Notes: generated by a model from the letters alone, not told the origin. Positions 54,733 to 63,850 are shown, numbered from the stretch's first letter. The stretch: 64,000 nucleotides of DNA from Trueperella pyogenes (GCF_001070855.1 NZ_JVLH01000014.1:124001-188000), one strand, 5' to 3'. A program made the numbers and translations.

Positions 54733-55107
54733 TTAGCCTGCGTCGGCATCTCCTCGAAACACCCTCCACGCCCCGCGAATCAAAGGAATCTGAAGCGGTA
54801 GTCGAGCATATGCAAGTGCCTGTGCGGCCGCAGGCTTGCCTTCCTTGCGATAATCCATGGCCATCTTGATGTTTGCAGGGAAGACGGCGACGTACAGTGC
54901 GCTCGCGGCCAAGCCGGCCAGTCGCCTCGTCAATGGAAGCGCAAGGCCAGTGGCAATTGCTAACTCGGCAGCGCCGCTCACCAAGGTGTAGGTTCGCGCA
55001 TTCCCGGGAAGGCTACGTGGCACAATCGCGTCATAAACCTGAGGGGCCTTGAAATGCATAACTCCTGCTCCTGCAAGCAAAAGTGCGTGCCAGTGTGCTG
55101 TCTTCAT
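54733..55107 (-). CDS. DoxX-like small membrane protein
   Basis: A 124-residue protein with four hydrophobic helices of the DoxX/MauE-like family: HALLLAGAGVMHFKAPQVYD at the N-terminus, AELAIATGLALPLTRRLAGL in the middle, and PANIKMAMDYRKEG. Function is unknown; family members are linked to redox and stress. Its start overlaps the acetyltransferase stop by four bases, so the two are co-translated. Confidence 0.8.
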   Translation of the reverse strand: MKTAHWHALLLAGAGVMHFKAPQVYDAIVPRSLPGNARTYTLVSGAAELAIATGLALPLTRRLAGLAASALYVAVFPANIKMAMDYRKEGKPAAAQALAYARLPLQIPLIRGAWRVFRGDADAG

Positions 55108-55685
55108 GAGGACTCCTGAACCGCGGCGTCGCGCCGCAAAATGAACTCGCGGTCAGCGTGATCGCCAACCATAAATGAATACTCTCCGACCTTCGTGAAA
55201 CCGTAGCGACCGTACAGCCTCTGTGCACCGTAGTTCTCGCTCCATGCGCCAATCCACAGTGTTCGCGGCCCGTCTGCCTCGAGCCAATTCAACGCATGTT
55301 CAAGCATTCGGGAACCGCGCCCTCCACCTTGGTATTCCTGCAGCAAATACAGGCGTTGTACTTCCCCGTCGCCCTCCTTGACCTCGGGGTGGGGCAGGTG
55401 CGCGGGGCAAGCCGTCACGTAGCCGATCAACGTGCCTTCCGAGCCTTCGTCCACATGCGCGGGGGAGGGAGCGCTTTCGGCGTCCATGGAAAGCTCCTCG
55501 AAAAGCAACCAGGTCGGGCGCTTCGGATCCGCAAGCTCTGCGCGAAGGACCTCGGGGGAGTAGGCCTCGTGAATAAAACGATCAAGGTCGTCGGGTGCAT
55601 AGAGGTGGCCAAAAGTCTGCGTGAAGCACGTGGACGCAAGCGCGGACAGAGCGTATGCATCTTCGAGTGTTGCTCGGCGCAGCAT
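55104..55685 (-). CDS. GNAT-family N-acetyltransferase
   Basis: About 193 residues with a GNAT acetyltransferase fold. The acetyl-CoA site reads YLLQEYQGGGRGSRMLEHAL (motif A) and the C-terminal part WSENYGAQRLYGRYGFTKVG is typical. The substrate is unknown. The ATG at 55685 has GAGGAGG upstream and begins MLRRATLEDAYAL; an earlier in-frame ATG at 55736 would lie in the transporter remnant. It is translationally coupled to the DoxX-like gene. Confidence 0.88.
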   Translation of the reverse strand: MLRRATLEDAYALSALASTCFTQTFGHLYAPDDLDRFIHEAYSPEVLRAELADPKRPTWLLFEELSMDAESAPSPAHVDEGSEGTLIGYVTACPAHLPHPEVKEGDGEVQRLYLLQEYQGGGRGSRMLEHALNWLEADGPRTLWIGAWSENYGAQRLYGRYGFTKVGEYSFMVGDHADREFILRRDAAVQESS

Positions 55686-55702
55686 AACTTTTCCTCCTCT
55701 AG

Positions 55703-55890
55703 CTAGCCGATGACCATCAGTACGGCCCCAGCACACATACTAGCGATCCCCAATAGGTACCGTCCCGAGACCTGTTCGCGCAACATGAGTGCTGAAAATG
55801 CAACCGTCACCAGTATAGAAAGCTTGTCGATAGGGACAACGACGGACGCGGGGCCTTCCTGGAGCGCTCGGTAGTAGCACAGCCACGAGG
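55703..55890 (-). pseudogene. Remnant of an EamA-family drug/metabolite transporter
   Basis: The frame reads WLCYYRALQEGPASVVVPID, then KLSILVTVAFSALMLREQV, and ends GAVLMVIG. This is the last two to three helices of EamA/RhaT-type transporters. The rest of the gene is missing, and sequence beyond about 55890 does not match. It is a 5'-truncated pseudogene located just upstream of the acetyltransferase gene. Confidence 0.78.
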
Positions 55891-56181
55891 CCGTGGATTT
55901 CCAGCTTCGCAAATACAGCGGTGATGCCAGCGAAGAATGCTGAACCTCAGGCGAAGAGAAGCCACACATTTTCAGGTTAACGCTAGTCAGAGGTCGATCG
56001 GCTACTCGCCTGAAATTTCCTCAAAAAATTCCCGATACATTTATGAATGCAAACTGTTGCGAGTGCGCTGTTCTGCCTTCATACTGACTTTTGAAAGAAC
56101 GGGTGCAGGTTGATGCATTAGCCTCAAAACCTCAGTATCCACTCACACTCAGACATGAGGAACCGACGATCGGGGAAGGCC

Positions 56182-56799
56182 ATGCACGTTTACTCTGCGC
56201 GCGAGGATCAGGTAGATAAACTCGCTGATCTCGCGGGTGCAGCCTTCGAAAATTACCCTCTTCACACGGCGGTGAAAGGGTTACTTGCTGAACCCGAAAA
56301 ATTCTCCGACTGGATTCGTGATCTCCACGGCGTCATGATTCGCGTATTCGTGCGGTATCACACGGTTTTGGTCTTAGAAGATCAGGGGAAAATCCTTGGC
56401 GTTGCGGCGCTGAACCGCCGCCCGCCAGGGCTGCTTGAGTACTTGCGCTACTGCAGGCCCCTCCTTGGATACATGCGCTTTGACCGATTGGTGCGTTTCT
56501 TCTCTTTTACCGAGGCCGCGGATTCAGTTGTCCGTAAAGCATCGGATTTTCAGTGGTTCCTGACGGTGATAGCAGTGGATCCGGAATTTCAACACCGAGG
56601 CCTTGGTCGGCTTTTCCTTGAACGTGGGATTGAAGGATATATCCGTTCCCATGGGGGAGGCTGCCTCGCATTTATTACCTGCACCCCAGCGAATGCACAC
56701 TTTTATTCGAGTGCGGGATACAGAATTGTTGGCGAGCACTCGGTGTCTTTGGATGGGAACGATGTGCATGTGTGGTCTTTTGAGAAGGTGATCGAGTAG
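56182..56799 (+). CDS. GNAT-family N-acetyltransferase
   Basis: About 205 residues. The acetyl-CoA motif A is visible as LTVIAVDPEFQHRGLGRLFLERG near residue 140, and the C-terminal ANAHFYSSAGYRIVGEHSV is typical of GNAT enzymes. The N-terminal half is less conserved. The substrate is unknown. I choose the ATG at 56182 (MHVYSAREDQ); GGGGAAGG lies just before it. An earlier in-frame ATG at 56155 has no ribosome site. A bidirectional terminator follows. Confidence 0.86.
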   Translation: MHVYSAREDQVDKLADLAGAAFENYPLHTAVKGLLAEPEKFSDWIRDLHGVMIRVFVRYHTVLVLEDQGKILGVAALNRRPPGLLEYLRYCRPLLGYMRFDRLVRFFSFTEAADSVVRKASDFQWFLTVIAVDPEFQHRGLGRLFLERGIEGYIRSHGGGCLAFITCTPANAHFYSSAGYRIVGEHSVSLDGNDVHVWSFEKVIE

Positions 56800-56855
56800 A
56801 GGTCTTCTGGCGCGTTCTTAATGGAGGGAAGAACGCGTTAAAGGTTTCTACAAAG

Positions 56856-56897
56856 AGGTTGAGGGCTTGGTATCACGTGATACCAAGCCCTCAACCT
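56856..56897. terminator. Bidirectional terminator, 42-nt perfect palindrome
   Basis: A perfect inverted repeat with a central CACGTG separates the convergent acetyltransferase gene and the paralogue array. It can terminate both. Confidence 0.9.
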
Positions 56898-56918
56898 ATC
56901 CTTGAGCTCTCTAGCTCG

Positions 56919-59252
56919 TTATTGCTGCGTGGGGCCTTGCGCCCAGGGATTTGCCTGCTGGCCTTGCTGCCACTGCTGTCCCTGACCCGGCTGTTGGCCC
57001 TGCTGCGGTTGGCCGGGCTGGCCTTGCTGCCCATTCTGGGCATTCTGACCGTTTTGAGGCTGCCACTGCTGCCCCTGTTGCTGGCCGGGGCCGTAGGGCT
57101 GTTGCGTGAGTTGTCCACCCCACTGCTGGGCCTGTTGAGCGGACTGTCCTTGCTGCCACTGTTGCCACTGCTGGCCTTGCTGCGGTCCGGGGGCATAGGG
57201 CTGCTGTGCGGGTTGCCCGCCCCACTGCTGGCCCTGCTGCGAAGCAGGTCCGTAGGGATTGCGAGAAGGCTGGCCGCCCTGCTGCCATTGCTGCTGAGCT
57301 GGAACCTGGCTCTGCGACTGCCATTGCTGGTTCTGCCCGGGCTGTTGGCCCTGTGCAGGTTGCTGTCCCCACTGCTGAGGAGCACCGTAAGGGGAGCCCT
57401 GAGCTTGGGGCTGCTGGCTTTGTTGCGGAGCCGGCGGAACAATACTTTGACCGCGGAAGCTCATACCTTGCTGCTGTGGCTGTTGCTGCTGTTGGGGAGG
57501 AAGCGGCTGCCCCCATTGCTGACGAGGCGCCTGCTGCTGGCTGGGAATGGGAGCATATCCCTGCTGTCCCCATTGTTGCGGTGCGGGTTGCTGTTGCTGC
57601 TGCTGGGGTGGAAGCGGCTGTCCCCACTGCTGTGGTGCGGGTTGCTGTTGCTGCTGTGGCCGTTGTCCCCACTGCTGCGGAGCAGGCTGAGGCGCGGGGG
57701 ACTGGGCAGGCTGAGGCTGCGTCCACTGCTGCTGCGAGCCTTGCCCAGGCTGCGACTGAGCAGCTGGTGCCTGGGTAGGTTGAGCCTGGGTAGCTTGCAC
57801 AGAAGGAGCCGGTGCGGCTGGCGCCTGAGTAGGTTGCGTAGAAGCAGTTGGTGCCGGAGCAACTGGTGCAGGGGTCGAGGCCGCTGCAGCCGCTTGCTCT
57901 TCCACGTGGGGCTTTGCCTGTGCGGGTTCAGCTGTAGGTTGTGCGGAAGGCGCCGATTGGTTCGGTGTTTGAGTTTCAGGCTGAGAAACCGCAGAATGGC
58001 GGGCGGGCGAAGACTCTGACTTCGGTGCCGGAGGAATGTGCACTGCAGGTACCTGGGGCTGTTTCTGCGGTGCAGCATCTTGCGTTGCTGCCGCTTGAGA
58101 CTGGGCCGCGGGGGCCTGAGTCTGAGGCTGTACGGCCTGTTGCTGAGCAGCCGGAACGGCAGCCGAGGCTGCAGAGGCTGCGGGCTGTGCTACAGGAGCT
58201 ACAGGTTGAGTAGGAGCCTGGAAAGTAGCGGGAGCGACGCTCTGAGGAGCTGTGCCCAGCGGAGCCGAGCCCTGAGGAATCGCACCGGGTGCGCTGCTCT
58301 GCTGACGAGCTGCCTTTGCCGCTGCCTTTGCACGCTTTCGCTCATCGCGCTCGCGACGCTTATCTTCACGAGTGCGTTCGCGCGTCGACGAAGCTGTTGC
58401 AAGCTTCTCTTCGTCTCCCGATGCTTGATCAGCATTCTTAGACGCGGAAGAAAGGCGGCGAAGAACGAAAATAATGAGTGCTCCAACCACCAGCACACCT
58501 GCTACAACACCACCGATAATCCAAATCAGTGACGATGAAGACGAAGAAGAAGCCGGAGTTGAAGGAGCTGTGCGGTTGCGGTCAGGCGCACTTGGTTCAG
58601 GAGCGGGCTCGGGCAGCGGGCTGAGGGTAGGAATATCAGTTCCAAATTGCCCATTCACTGTCGCGGCGCCCTCATAGGACTTCGTCTTCTTACCGTGGAC
58701 TGCCACTTTTCCGGTGGGCTTTTGCCACGTCACGATCTGGTTAACCGGCGAGTATTCGTCGGTACCACGCTTTGCACGGTCTTCGTCGTGGAACTGGGCG
58801 CCTTCAGAAGCGCTATCAAGTTCAAATACCAGCGGACGGACATTGATGAAACCAATATCGCGCTGGCGGCCCAGGAAGTCAGTCTCTTTCATCAACTGGT
58901 CTGCGGAATAGACCAAGGTGAAATCGCCCTGCTCGGTCAGCGAATAGTACTTCCCGACGGCATCTCCACTTTCGAAGGGCGGGAAGACTGAGCATCGAGT
59001 GAAGTTATCACCCTGCGTGAATTCGATGCGGTAGTCGCCGTTCCCATTCGAGAAGGATTTACATTTTCCCTCATCGATTTGCTTGGAACGGTCATAAATA
59101 TCGAAGGCCTTGCCGACGCTTCCCTTGTTATAGACGCTCAAAGTCACGGAGACGGTCAGATCTGAATTAGCTGCGTGTGCTGTCGTTGCTGTTGGGAGCA
59201 CGAGCGCTCCGGCAAGCACAAGTGCGGCTGCCGTCGAGTACAAACGCTTCAT
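56919..59252 (-). CDS. Paralogue array member with long Gln/Pro-rich cytoplasmic tail
   Basis: A 777-residue membrane protein. The signal peptide (1-28) precedes an ectodomain with Cys64 and Cys87 (23 apart, as in its paralogues), then a Pro/Ser linker, one transmembrane helix (about 242-264), a charged region (RERTREDKRRERDERKRAK, 291-309) and a tail of about 460 residues rich in Gln, Pro, Ala and Trp. The tail has many imperfect PQQWGQ repeats and ends NPWAQGPTQQ. It is intrinsically disordered and prion-like in composition. I start at the ATG at 59252 after AAGGAT. The ectodomain resembles LppM-type secreted domains, a weak guess. Function unknown. Confidence 0.8.
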   Translation of the reverse strand: MKRLYSTAAALVLAGALVLPTATTAHAANSDLTVSVTLSVYNKGSVGKAFDIYDRSKQIDEGKCKSFSNGNGDYRIEFTQGDNFTRCSVFPPFESGDAVGKYYSLTEQGDFTLVYSADQLMKETDFLGRQRDIGFINVRPLVFELDSASEGAQFHDEDRAKRGTDEYSPVNQIVTWQKPTGKVAVHGKKTKSYEGAATVNGQFGTDIPTLSPLPEPAPEPSAPDRNRTAPSTPASSSSSSSLIWIIGGVVAGVLVVGALIIFVLRRLSSASKNADQASGDEEKLATASSTRERTREDKRRERDERKRAKAAAKAARQQSSAPGAIPQGSAPLGTAPQSVAPATFQAPTQPVAPVAQPAASAASAAVPAAQQQAVQPQTQAPAAQSQAAATQDAAPQKQPQVPAVHIPPAPKSESSPARHSAVSQPETQTPNQSAPSAQPTAEPAQAKPHVEEQAAAAASTPAPVAPAPTASTQPTQAPAAPAPSVQATQAQPTQAPAAQSQPGQGSQQQWTQPQPAQSPAPQPAPQQWGQRPQQQQQPAPQQWGQPLPPQQQQQQPAPQQWGQQGYAPIPSQQQAPRQQWGQPLPPQQQQQPQQQGMSFRGQSIVPPAPQQSQQPQAQGSPYGAPQQWGQQPAQGQQPGQNQQWQSQSQVPAQQQWQQGGQPSRNPYGPASQQGQQWGGQPAQQPYAPGPQQGQQWQQWQQGQSAQQAQQWGGQLTQQPYGPGQQQGQQWQPQNGQNAQNGQQGQPGQPQQGQQPGQGQQWQQGQQANPWAQGPTQQ
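56930..57700 (-). repeat. Degenerate repeats encoding PQQWGQ-type units
   Basis: The DNA for the tail contains many imperfect copies of units encoding QQWGQ, PLPPQQQQQQPAPQQWGQ and similar, recognisable on the plus strand as recurring CCCCACTGCTG and TGCTGCTG tracts. CAG-rich repeats of this type are prone to slippage and length change. The opposite strand carries a long open Leu-rich frame that is only a shadow of this composition. Confidence 0.7.
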
Positions 59253-59334
59253 TGAGACATCCTTCGAAATTGAATCAAGCTGCTGCAAGCATATCGAATT
59301 GTTTTAGTGTGGCAAAAATGCTGAAGCAGAGTGC

Positions 59335-60387
59335 TTAGCTAGTTGGCGGTCCGTAGGGATTTCGCGGTGAATCTCCAGGGGGGCCGGGGAATTCAGTGGA
59401 TGCGGAACCCGGTTTTTCGGAGTGTCCCTTGTCATCGCCTGTTGTATCCGTTTCACCTTCCCATTCCGTCGCAAAAGGATTCTGGGAAGTGCGAGCAGAT
59501 GTTCCTATCGCGCTTGGAATAGAGGAGGAACTGACGGGGGATGGAGCTGTGGGAGTCTTCGTTTTGGCCTTGCGCTTTTGACGTCTGTCGAACCATGTAC
59601 GCAAGAGAATGATCACAGATGCCGGAAATAAGAGGGTCATCGTCATTACTAGAACCAGTCGGGTGAATGTTCCGGGGGAAGAGGACGATGCTGATTGAGC
59701 CGTGGGTGAACTCGCAGCGGTAGCGCGACGCGCGTACGACGCGTCTTGAAGATTCGTTGGCATGGGGACTGCGACAACCCCATTGAAGTTTTTACGTTCG
59801 ATGGTGTGGAAATTCTTCGCTTTTTCTACAATTCCCTCAGCAGCAAAGGTGGGTGTGTCAATATTTAGCCACTCCACGGTACTGAAGTTGGGGTTACTGT
59901 CATCCAGCTGAGCGCCGCTGCTGGTTTTAATGAAACGCATGTAAAACCCTGAAAGTGTGACGCTCTGACGTGCGACGACTGTATTTTCGGGAAGACCCAA
60001 AGACAGCTTCTCCAAGGTCAGTGGTGACGTAGCGAATGTTAACTTCCCGTCTTCGTCGATGCCGACATAGGGATTTGCGTATCGGTTAAATTCCGTGGAG
60101 ATAAAGCAATCGTTCGAATATGTCTCTTGAGTAAAAGTCACCGAGGACCAATCCAACGCAACGGGAGAAGCCTGGCAGGCCTCTTCAGTCAGTGTCTTCG
60201 AGAAATCGTGCACCGTAACTTGATAGCTGACCGAATTTGGTTCACGAATTGTGAAGACTTCGTTAATTTTTACTTCGTTTTCTGCGCTATAGCCGGGGGT
60301 AGCGGTGAAAAGCGACAGCGCGATGACAGATGCACACACAGCCGCCCAAGTCTGCAGGCGGTGAAGGTGTCGGTGATAGGGGTGCAT
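59335..60387 (-). CDS. Paralogue array member, single-pass membrane protein with NPF/NPY tail
   Basis: A 350-residue protein. The signal peptide (1-35, PGYSA|E) is followed by an ectodomain with Cys71 and Cys94 and the family core FNRYANPYVGIDEDGKLTFA and LSLGLPENTVV, then one transmembrane helix (about 241-263), a basic stretch (RRQKRKAK) and a disordered tail with NPF (303-305) and NPY (343-345). The ATG at 60387 has GAGGAAA upstream. It is 83 nt from the next array gene. I know no named family with confidence; the function is unknown, possibly surface sensing, adhesion or cell-envelope organisation. Confidence 0.8.
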   Translation of the reverse strand: MHPYHRHLHRLQTWAAVCASVIALSLFTATPGYSAENEVKINEVFTIREPNSVSYQVTVHDFSKTLTEEACQASPVALDWSSVTFTQETYSNDCFISTEFNRYANPYVGIDEDGKLTFATSPLTLEKLSLGLPENTVVARQSVTLSGFYMRFIKTSSGAQLDDSNPNFSTVEWLNIDTPTFAAEGIVEKAKNFHTIERKNFNGVVAVPMPTNLQDASYARRATAASSPTAQSASSSSPGTFTRLVLVMTMTLLFPASVIILLRTWFDRRQKRKAKTKTPTAPSPVSSSSIPSAIGTSARTSQNPFATEWEGETDTTGDDKGHSEKPGSASTEFPGPPGDSPRNPYGPPTS

Positions 60388-60441
60388 TAATTTCCTCAAG
60401 GTGAGCTGAGATCCAAGGACGTGCGTGCAGTCCTGCTCGAT

Positions 60442-61429
60442 TTAAGCCGAAGGGCTACGCCACTCCGAATCGAAAGGATTGTGAGGTTCTTGAACAGTCG
60501 GGGTGGGTGCGGGGGGTGTCGAAGATTGGGCTTGGTAGTCCGAGGAGGCAAGGGTCCCCGCCTGAGTCTTATTTCGTTCTAGACCCTTCTTCAGTATCCA
60601 CCACATGCACCACACGAAAAACCCCCCCCAGTCCCACGCCGATTACGGGGTTGATGACCCGGTTGATCAGCCACCCAAGACTAAAGGGTGATGGCGAGCT
60701 TGCTGTAGGCGAAGGAGTGTATGAACTTGCTGTAGGTGAAGGAGTGTACGACGTCGGAGCCGCAATAGTGCGTGAATGCGGAAAATCCGTCATTTCGGTC
60801 GGCACAGGAACAGCCGTAAGTTCGTTGAAATCTTTGCGCTCAATCGGGTGGGAATAAGAAGAACCTTGGATATATCCTTCGGCACCCACGATCGAACCGA
60901 GGTCATTAATCCATCTCACCGAATCGCTCGTAGGATCGCTCTCCACAAGTTCCGAGCCTTTCGTGCCCTTTGTGATGGTCAGGTAGCCTCCGGTGAAGTC
61001 AACTCGACGTGCTATCACGGAAATGTCTTCGGGAAGGCCAAGGGCGAGGTCTTTGAGCTCCACAGGAGCTGCAGCAAAGGTCACCTTTCCATCCTGATCG
61101 ACGCCAACGTACGGGTTTGTTGCACGCTTGAAATCCGTAGTAATTTCACATTGGTTCAAATATGAGTCATCGGTGAATCGAGTCTGAGACCATTGCTGGG
61201 CCATAGGAGATGCGTCGCAAGCATCTTGGGTGAGCGTCTTTGAATAGTCGATTACCGTAATGGAGTGACTGACGTTACCGTCCGACAAAATCATGAAAAA
61301 CTCTCTGATCTCCGCCTGATTGCGAACAGCATGAGCGGGCGATGCCCCGAATAAGGAAGCGGAAATCATGAGCGCACAGGCCGCAATGCTCAGCAAAATG
61401 CGGTTTCGTCTGGAAATAGATGCTCTCAT
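60442..61429 (-). CDS. Paralogue array member split at a run of eight G (possible phase-variable gene)
   Basis: The frame from 61429 gives 286 residues ending at 60569. It has a signal peptide (1-34), Cys71 and Cys94, the ectodomain core and a tandem SYTPSPTAS linker, but it stops inside what should be the membrane helix. At a minus-strand run of eight G (60622-60629), removing one base makes the frame continue as GFFVWCMWWILKKGLERN... to HNPFDSEW near 60460 and a stop at 60442, in total 328 residues. That gives a complete helix, a basic stretch and an NPF tail like its paralogues. The start ATG at 61429 follows AAGGAA. The present sequence would be the off form, a pseudogene or an assembly error. 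Confidence 0.78.
60622..60629 (-). repeat. Homopolymer of eight G inside an array gene
   Basis: Eight consecutive C on the plus strand (G on the coding strand) sit exactly where the coding frame must shift to keep the membrane helix intact. Tracts of this length are typical phase-variation switches. Confidence 0.85.
60696..60749 (-). repeat. 27-bp tandem duplication in a linker
   Basis: Two 27-bp units differ at three positions and encode two copies of SYTPSPTAS in the Pro/Ser linker of the split array gene. Unit-number change would alter linker length without a frameshift. Confidence 0.8.
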
Positions 61430-61484
61430 GAGTAATTCCTTAGTTTTCGCGATTTCCTGCGGCTGTGATTGCGTAAGTCTGAAG

Positions 61485-62705
61485 TCATTCCTCCGGCGGC
61501 GCAAAACGATTACGTCCTTCTGAGGCTTTGTGCGATGCTGTCCCGCCCTGTGTGGAAGAAGATGGCCGGAAAGGATCATCCGCGGCCTCGGCTGCCGACG
61601 CTGCCTCGGGAATCGAAGGAATGTCCGGGGTTCTGGATGCAGGCTCCAAGGAGAAGGGATTGTGTCCAAGCGGGGTAGGGGATGGGGAGGGCTCGGGATG
61701 GGGGAGCGCTGTGGAGGCTTCGGCCTCGGCCTCGGTAACAGGCTGAGAACTCACATCAAAAGGAGTCTCTGAACTTGGCTGGGCAGGCGGTCGAGCTGGC
61801 TCGTAGTACTGGGGAATACTGAGTGGCGACGGCTCTGCTTTCTTTTGCTTCTTCTTCTTTTTCTTTTTGAGCGAGTCAAAGCCCCAGACAATCGCGATAA
61901 AGATGATGGCTATCGGAAGGCCACCGTATTTTTGAAGCGAACTCAAGACGGTGTCAAAAAACGAAATGACGCCAGGCGTGGAGCTTGAATTCTGAGAACT
62001 TGTTGTCCGTCGCGACGCGGCTTTGGACGGAGCCGAGGTCGCTTGATTGACGGTTGTGAGGTCACTAGGCACATCAACTGGTGAAATACCCCCGAGCTTC
62101 ATGCGGCTCATCGGGTGGAAATTTGAGGGCACCTTGAGTGTGCCAATAGCTGCGACGGGAGCATTCAGTGCATCACCGCTCCACTTAACAATGACCCAGT
62201 GATTAAAACCATCGTCAATAGAACCCCCTGATGAAAGCTGGGTAACTGCGGCGTTCGGTGCGCTGAAAGTGATCGAACGCATGCCTTTGAAATCTGTATC
62301 CGCGGGGAAAGAAAGATGGAGGTCCTCAGGGGCTACCGGGCGTGCGGCAAAGGTGAAATCGCCCTGTTTATTGATCGCTAGGTAGGGATTATTACCCACG
62401 ATCGTTGCGTTAATCCTGCAGTATGACAGGTTTTTGTCGTTTGAGAAGGTTGTTTCCGCGCTGGCTTTCGACTGGGGTAGAGAACGGCATGCCTCTTCGG
62501 TCATGGTTTGAGAAGAATCAATAATGTTGAGCTCATATTTGATGAATCCGATATCGCTGAAGATGACGCTCTCGCCAATGGAGACATAGGCGCTGTCAGC
62601 GAGTGCAGGTGTCGCCATCAGCGTGGAGGCGCTACCAGCAACTAGGAACGTGCAGGCTGATATGCCCAGCAGGCGCACCACGCGTCGCATCAGAGTGGAT
62701 CGCAT
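61485..62705 (-). CDS. Paralogue array member, single-pass membrane protein with acidic Pro-rich tail
   Basis: A 406-residue protein. Signal peptide (1-37), ectodomain with Cys73 and Cys96 (again 23 apart), a Ser/Thr linker, one transmembrane helix (about 258-278), a poly-lysine stretch (SLKKKKKKKQKK) and a disordered tail with NPF (349-351), DPF (377-379) and NRFAPPEE at the end. The ATG at 62705 has GGAAGGA upstream. It is the most divergent ectodomain of the five here. Tail motifs could recruit cytoplasmic partners; this is a hypothesis. Confidence 0.8.
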   Translation of the reverse strand: MRSTLMRRVVRLLGISACTFLVAGSASTLMATPALADSAYVSIGESVIFSDIGFIKYELNIIDSSQTMTEEACRSLPQSKASAETTFSNDKNLSYCRINATIVGNNPYLAINKQGDFTFAARPVAPEDLHLSFPADTDFKGMRSITFSAPNAAVTQLSSGGSIDDGFNHWVIVKWSGDALNAPVAAIGTLKVPSNFHPMSRMKLGGISPVDVPSDLTTVNQATSAPSKAASRRTTSSQNSSSTPGVISFFDTVLSSLQKYGGLPIAIIFIAIVWGFDSLKKKKKKKQKKAEPSPLSIPQYYEPARPPAQPSSETPFDVSSQPVTEAEAEASTALPHPEPSPSPTPLGHNPFSLEPASRTPDIPSIPEAASAAEAADDPFRPSSSTQGGTASHKASEGRNRFAPPEE

Positions 62706-62812
62706 ATGAGTCCTTCCATGATCATTGCCGAGGCTGTGGCCAGTCTAGTGGGAGTACGCCTCCTGTGTGGGGTGAGGTAGGTGAGCACTCCCGCTGTGCC
62801 AGCAGAAAACGC

Positions 62813-63841
62813 TCAGTTCTTTGGTGGCTCAAACGGGTTGTGCCAGCCGCTTGAAGAAGGAGAAGGCGGTTGAGCGCCGGCGGAGGACGAACCCTGGTAG
62901 GGCGAAGCGGGTGCTGATCCTGCCTGTGGGCCCATGCCGGTCGGCGTATAGGTGCCTCCGGGCGTCGTTGAGCCATATGGTTGGGGGATTGATACTCCAG
63001 CTTGGTATGAGCTGAAACCGCTTTGGTAGTAGACGGTCTTCTTTTTATTCCTGCGTGAAATCAAAACTGCAGAAATAAGCACGAGAACGACGGTGATGAA
63101 TAAACAGGAGAAGAGAACCAAACGCATGCCAGGAGTTCCAAAGAACATGCGCCCTAGCCCGCCGGTTCCTGTATCGCTGGACGGGGTCGTCACATTGGGG
63201 GCCTGAAGATCAGTGGGTACTTCAACAGCGCTAATGCCGTTAAAAACCTCGCGTTCTTGAGCGTGAAAACGGTCGTCGATTTCCACCGTTCCTTCGGCAG
63301 CGACCACTTCTTCAGAAACCTCATCCCAGTGAACGGTGTCGCCAGAATCATCGCGACGCACCGAGGCGCCTTCGCTCACACGCGATGTATTCAGGTTCCT
63401 CCCCATCAATGAAAAGTGATGCGAAGAAACAACGGTATTGCTGGGAAGGCCGAGGTTGAGGTCTTCAATTTTCACTGGTTTCGCAGCGAAAGTGAGGTGT
63501 CCACTTGAATCAACCGCCACATAGGGATTCTTGTGTCGGTTGAAATCGGTTTCGATGCGGCAATAGTTGTAAGAAGAATTGGCTTCGAATTCGACGACCG
63601 ACCACTGTTGAGCCAAGGGGACTGCCTCGCAGGCAGCTTCGGTCATGGTTTGAGTGCGGTCAAAGATCGATAGCTCGTATTGGCTACGTCCACTACCGCG
63701 TACGTAAACGCTTTCGCTAATCGAGACCTCTTGCTCTGCAGCATGAGTAGGGGCGGGCAAACCAATCGAGACAAGGAATCCACACGCAAAAGCGCAGGCA
63801 AGGAAAGAGCGCGTTGTCGGCCTCGGGAAAGAAAAAGGCAT
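62813..63841 (-). CDS. Paralogue array member, single-pass membrane protein with NPF C-terminus
   Basis: A 342-residue protein with signal peptide (1-35), ectodomain with Cys71 and Cys94, the core FNRHKNPYVAVDSSGHLTFA and LNLGLPSNTVV, a Thr/Ser/Gly linker, a transmembrane helix (about 239-262), RRNKKK, a Tyr/Gly/Pro-rich tail and HNPFEPPKN at the end. The ATG at 63841 follows GGAG. It lies nine bases after the previous array gene's stop codon, so these two are an operon. Confidence 0.8.
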   Translation of the reverse strand: MPFSFPRPTTRSFLACAFACGFLVSIGLPAPTHAAEQEVSISESVYVRGSGRSQYELSIFDRTQTMTEAACEAVPLAQQWSVVEFEANSSYNYCRIETDFNRHKNPYVAVDSSGHLTFAAKPVKIEDLNLGLPSNTVVSSHHFSLMGRNLNTSRVSEGASVRRDDSGDTVHWDEVSEEVVAAEGTVEIDDRFHAQEREVFNGISAVEVPTDLQAPNVTTPSSDTGTGGLGRMFFGTPGMRLVLFSCLFITVVLVLISAVLISRRNKKKTVYYQSGFSSYQAGVSIPQPYGSTTPGGTYTPTGMGPQAGSAPASPYQGSSSAGAQPPSPSSSGWHNPFEPPKN

Positions 63842-63850
63842 CAGATACTC

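Noticed and set aside
56859-58019. Long plus-strand Leu-rich open frame opposite the Q-rich gene
   Set aside because: It is a compositional shadow of the CAG/CTG-rich repeats; it has no family features and the minus strand has a clear signal peptide, anchor and paralogues.
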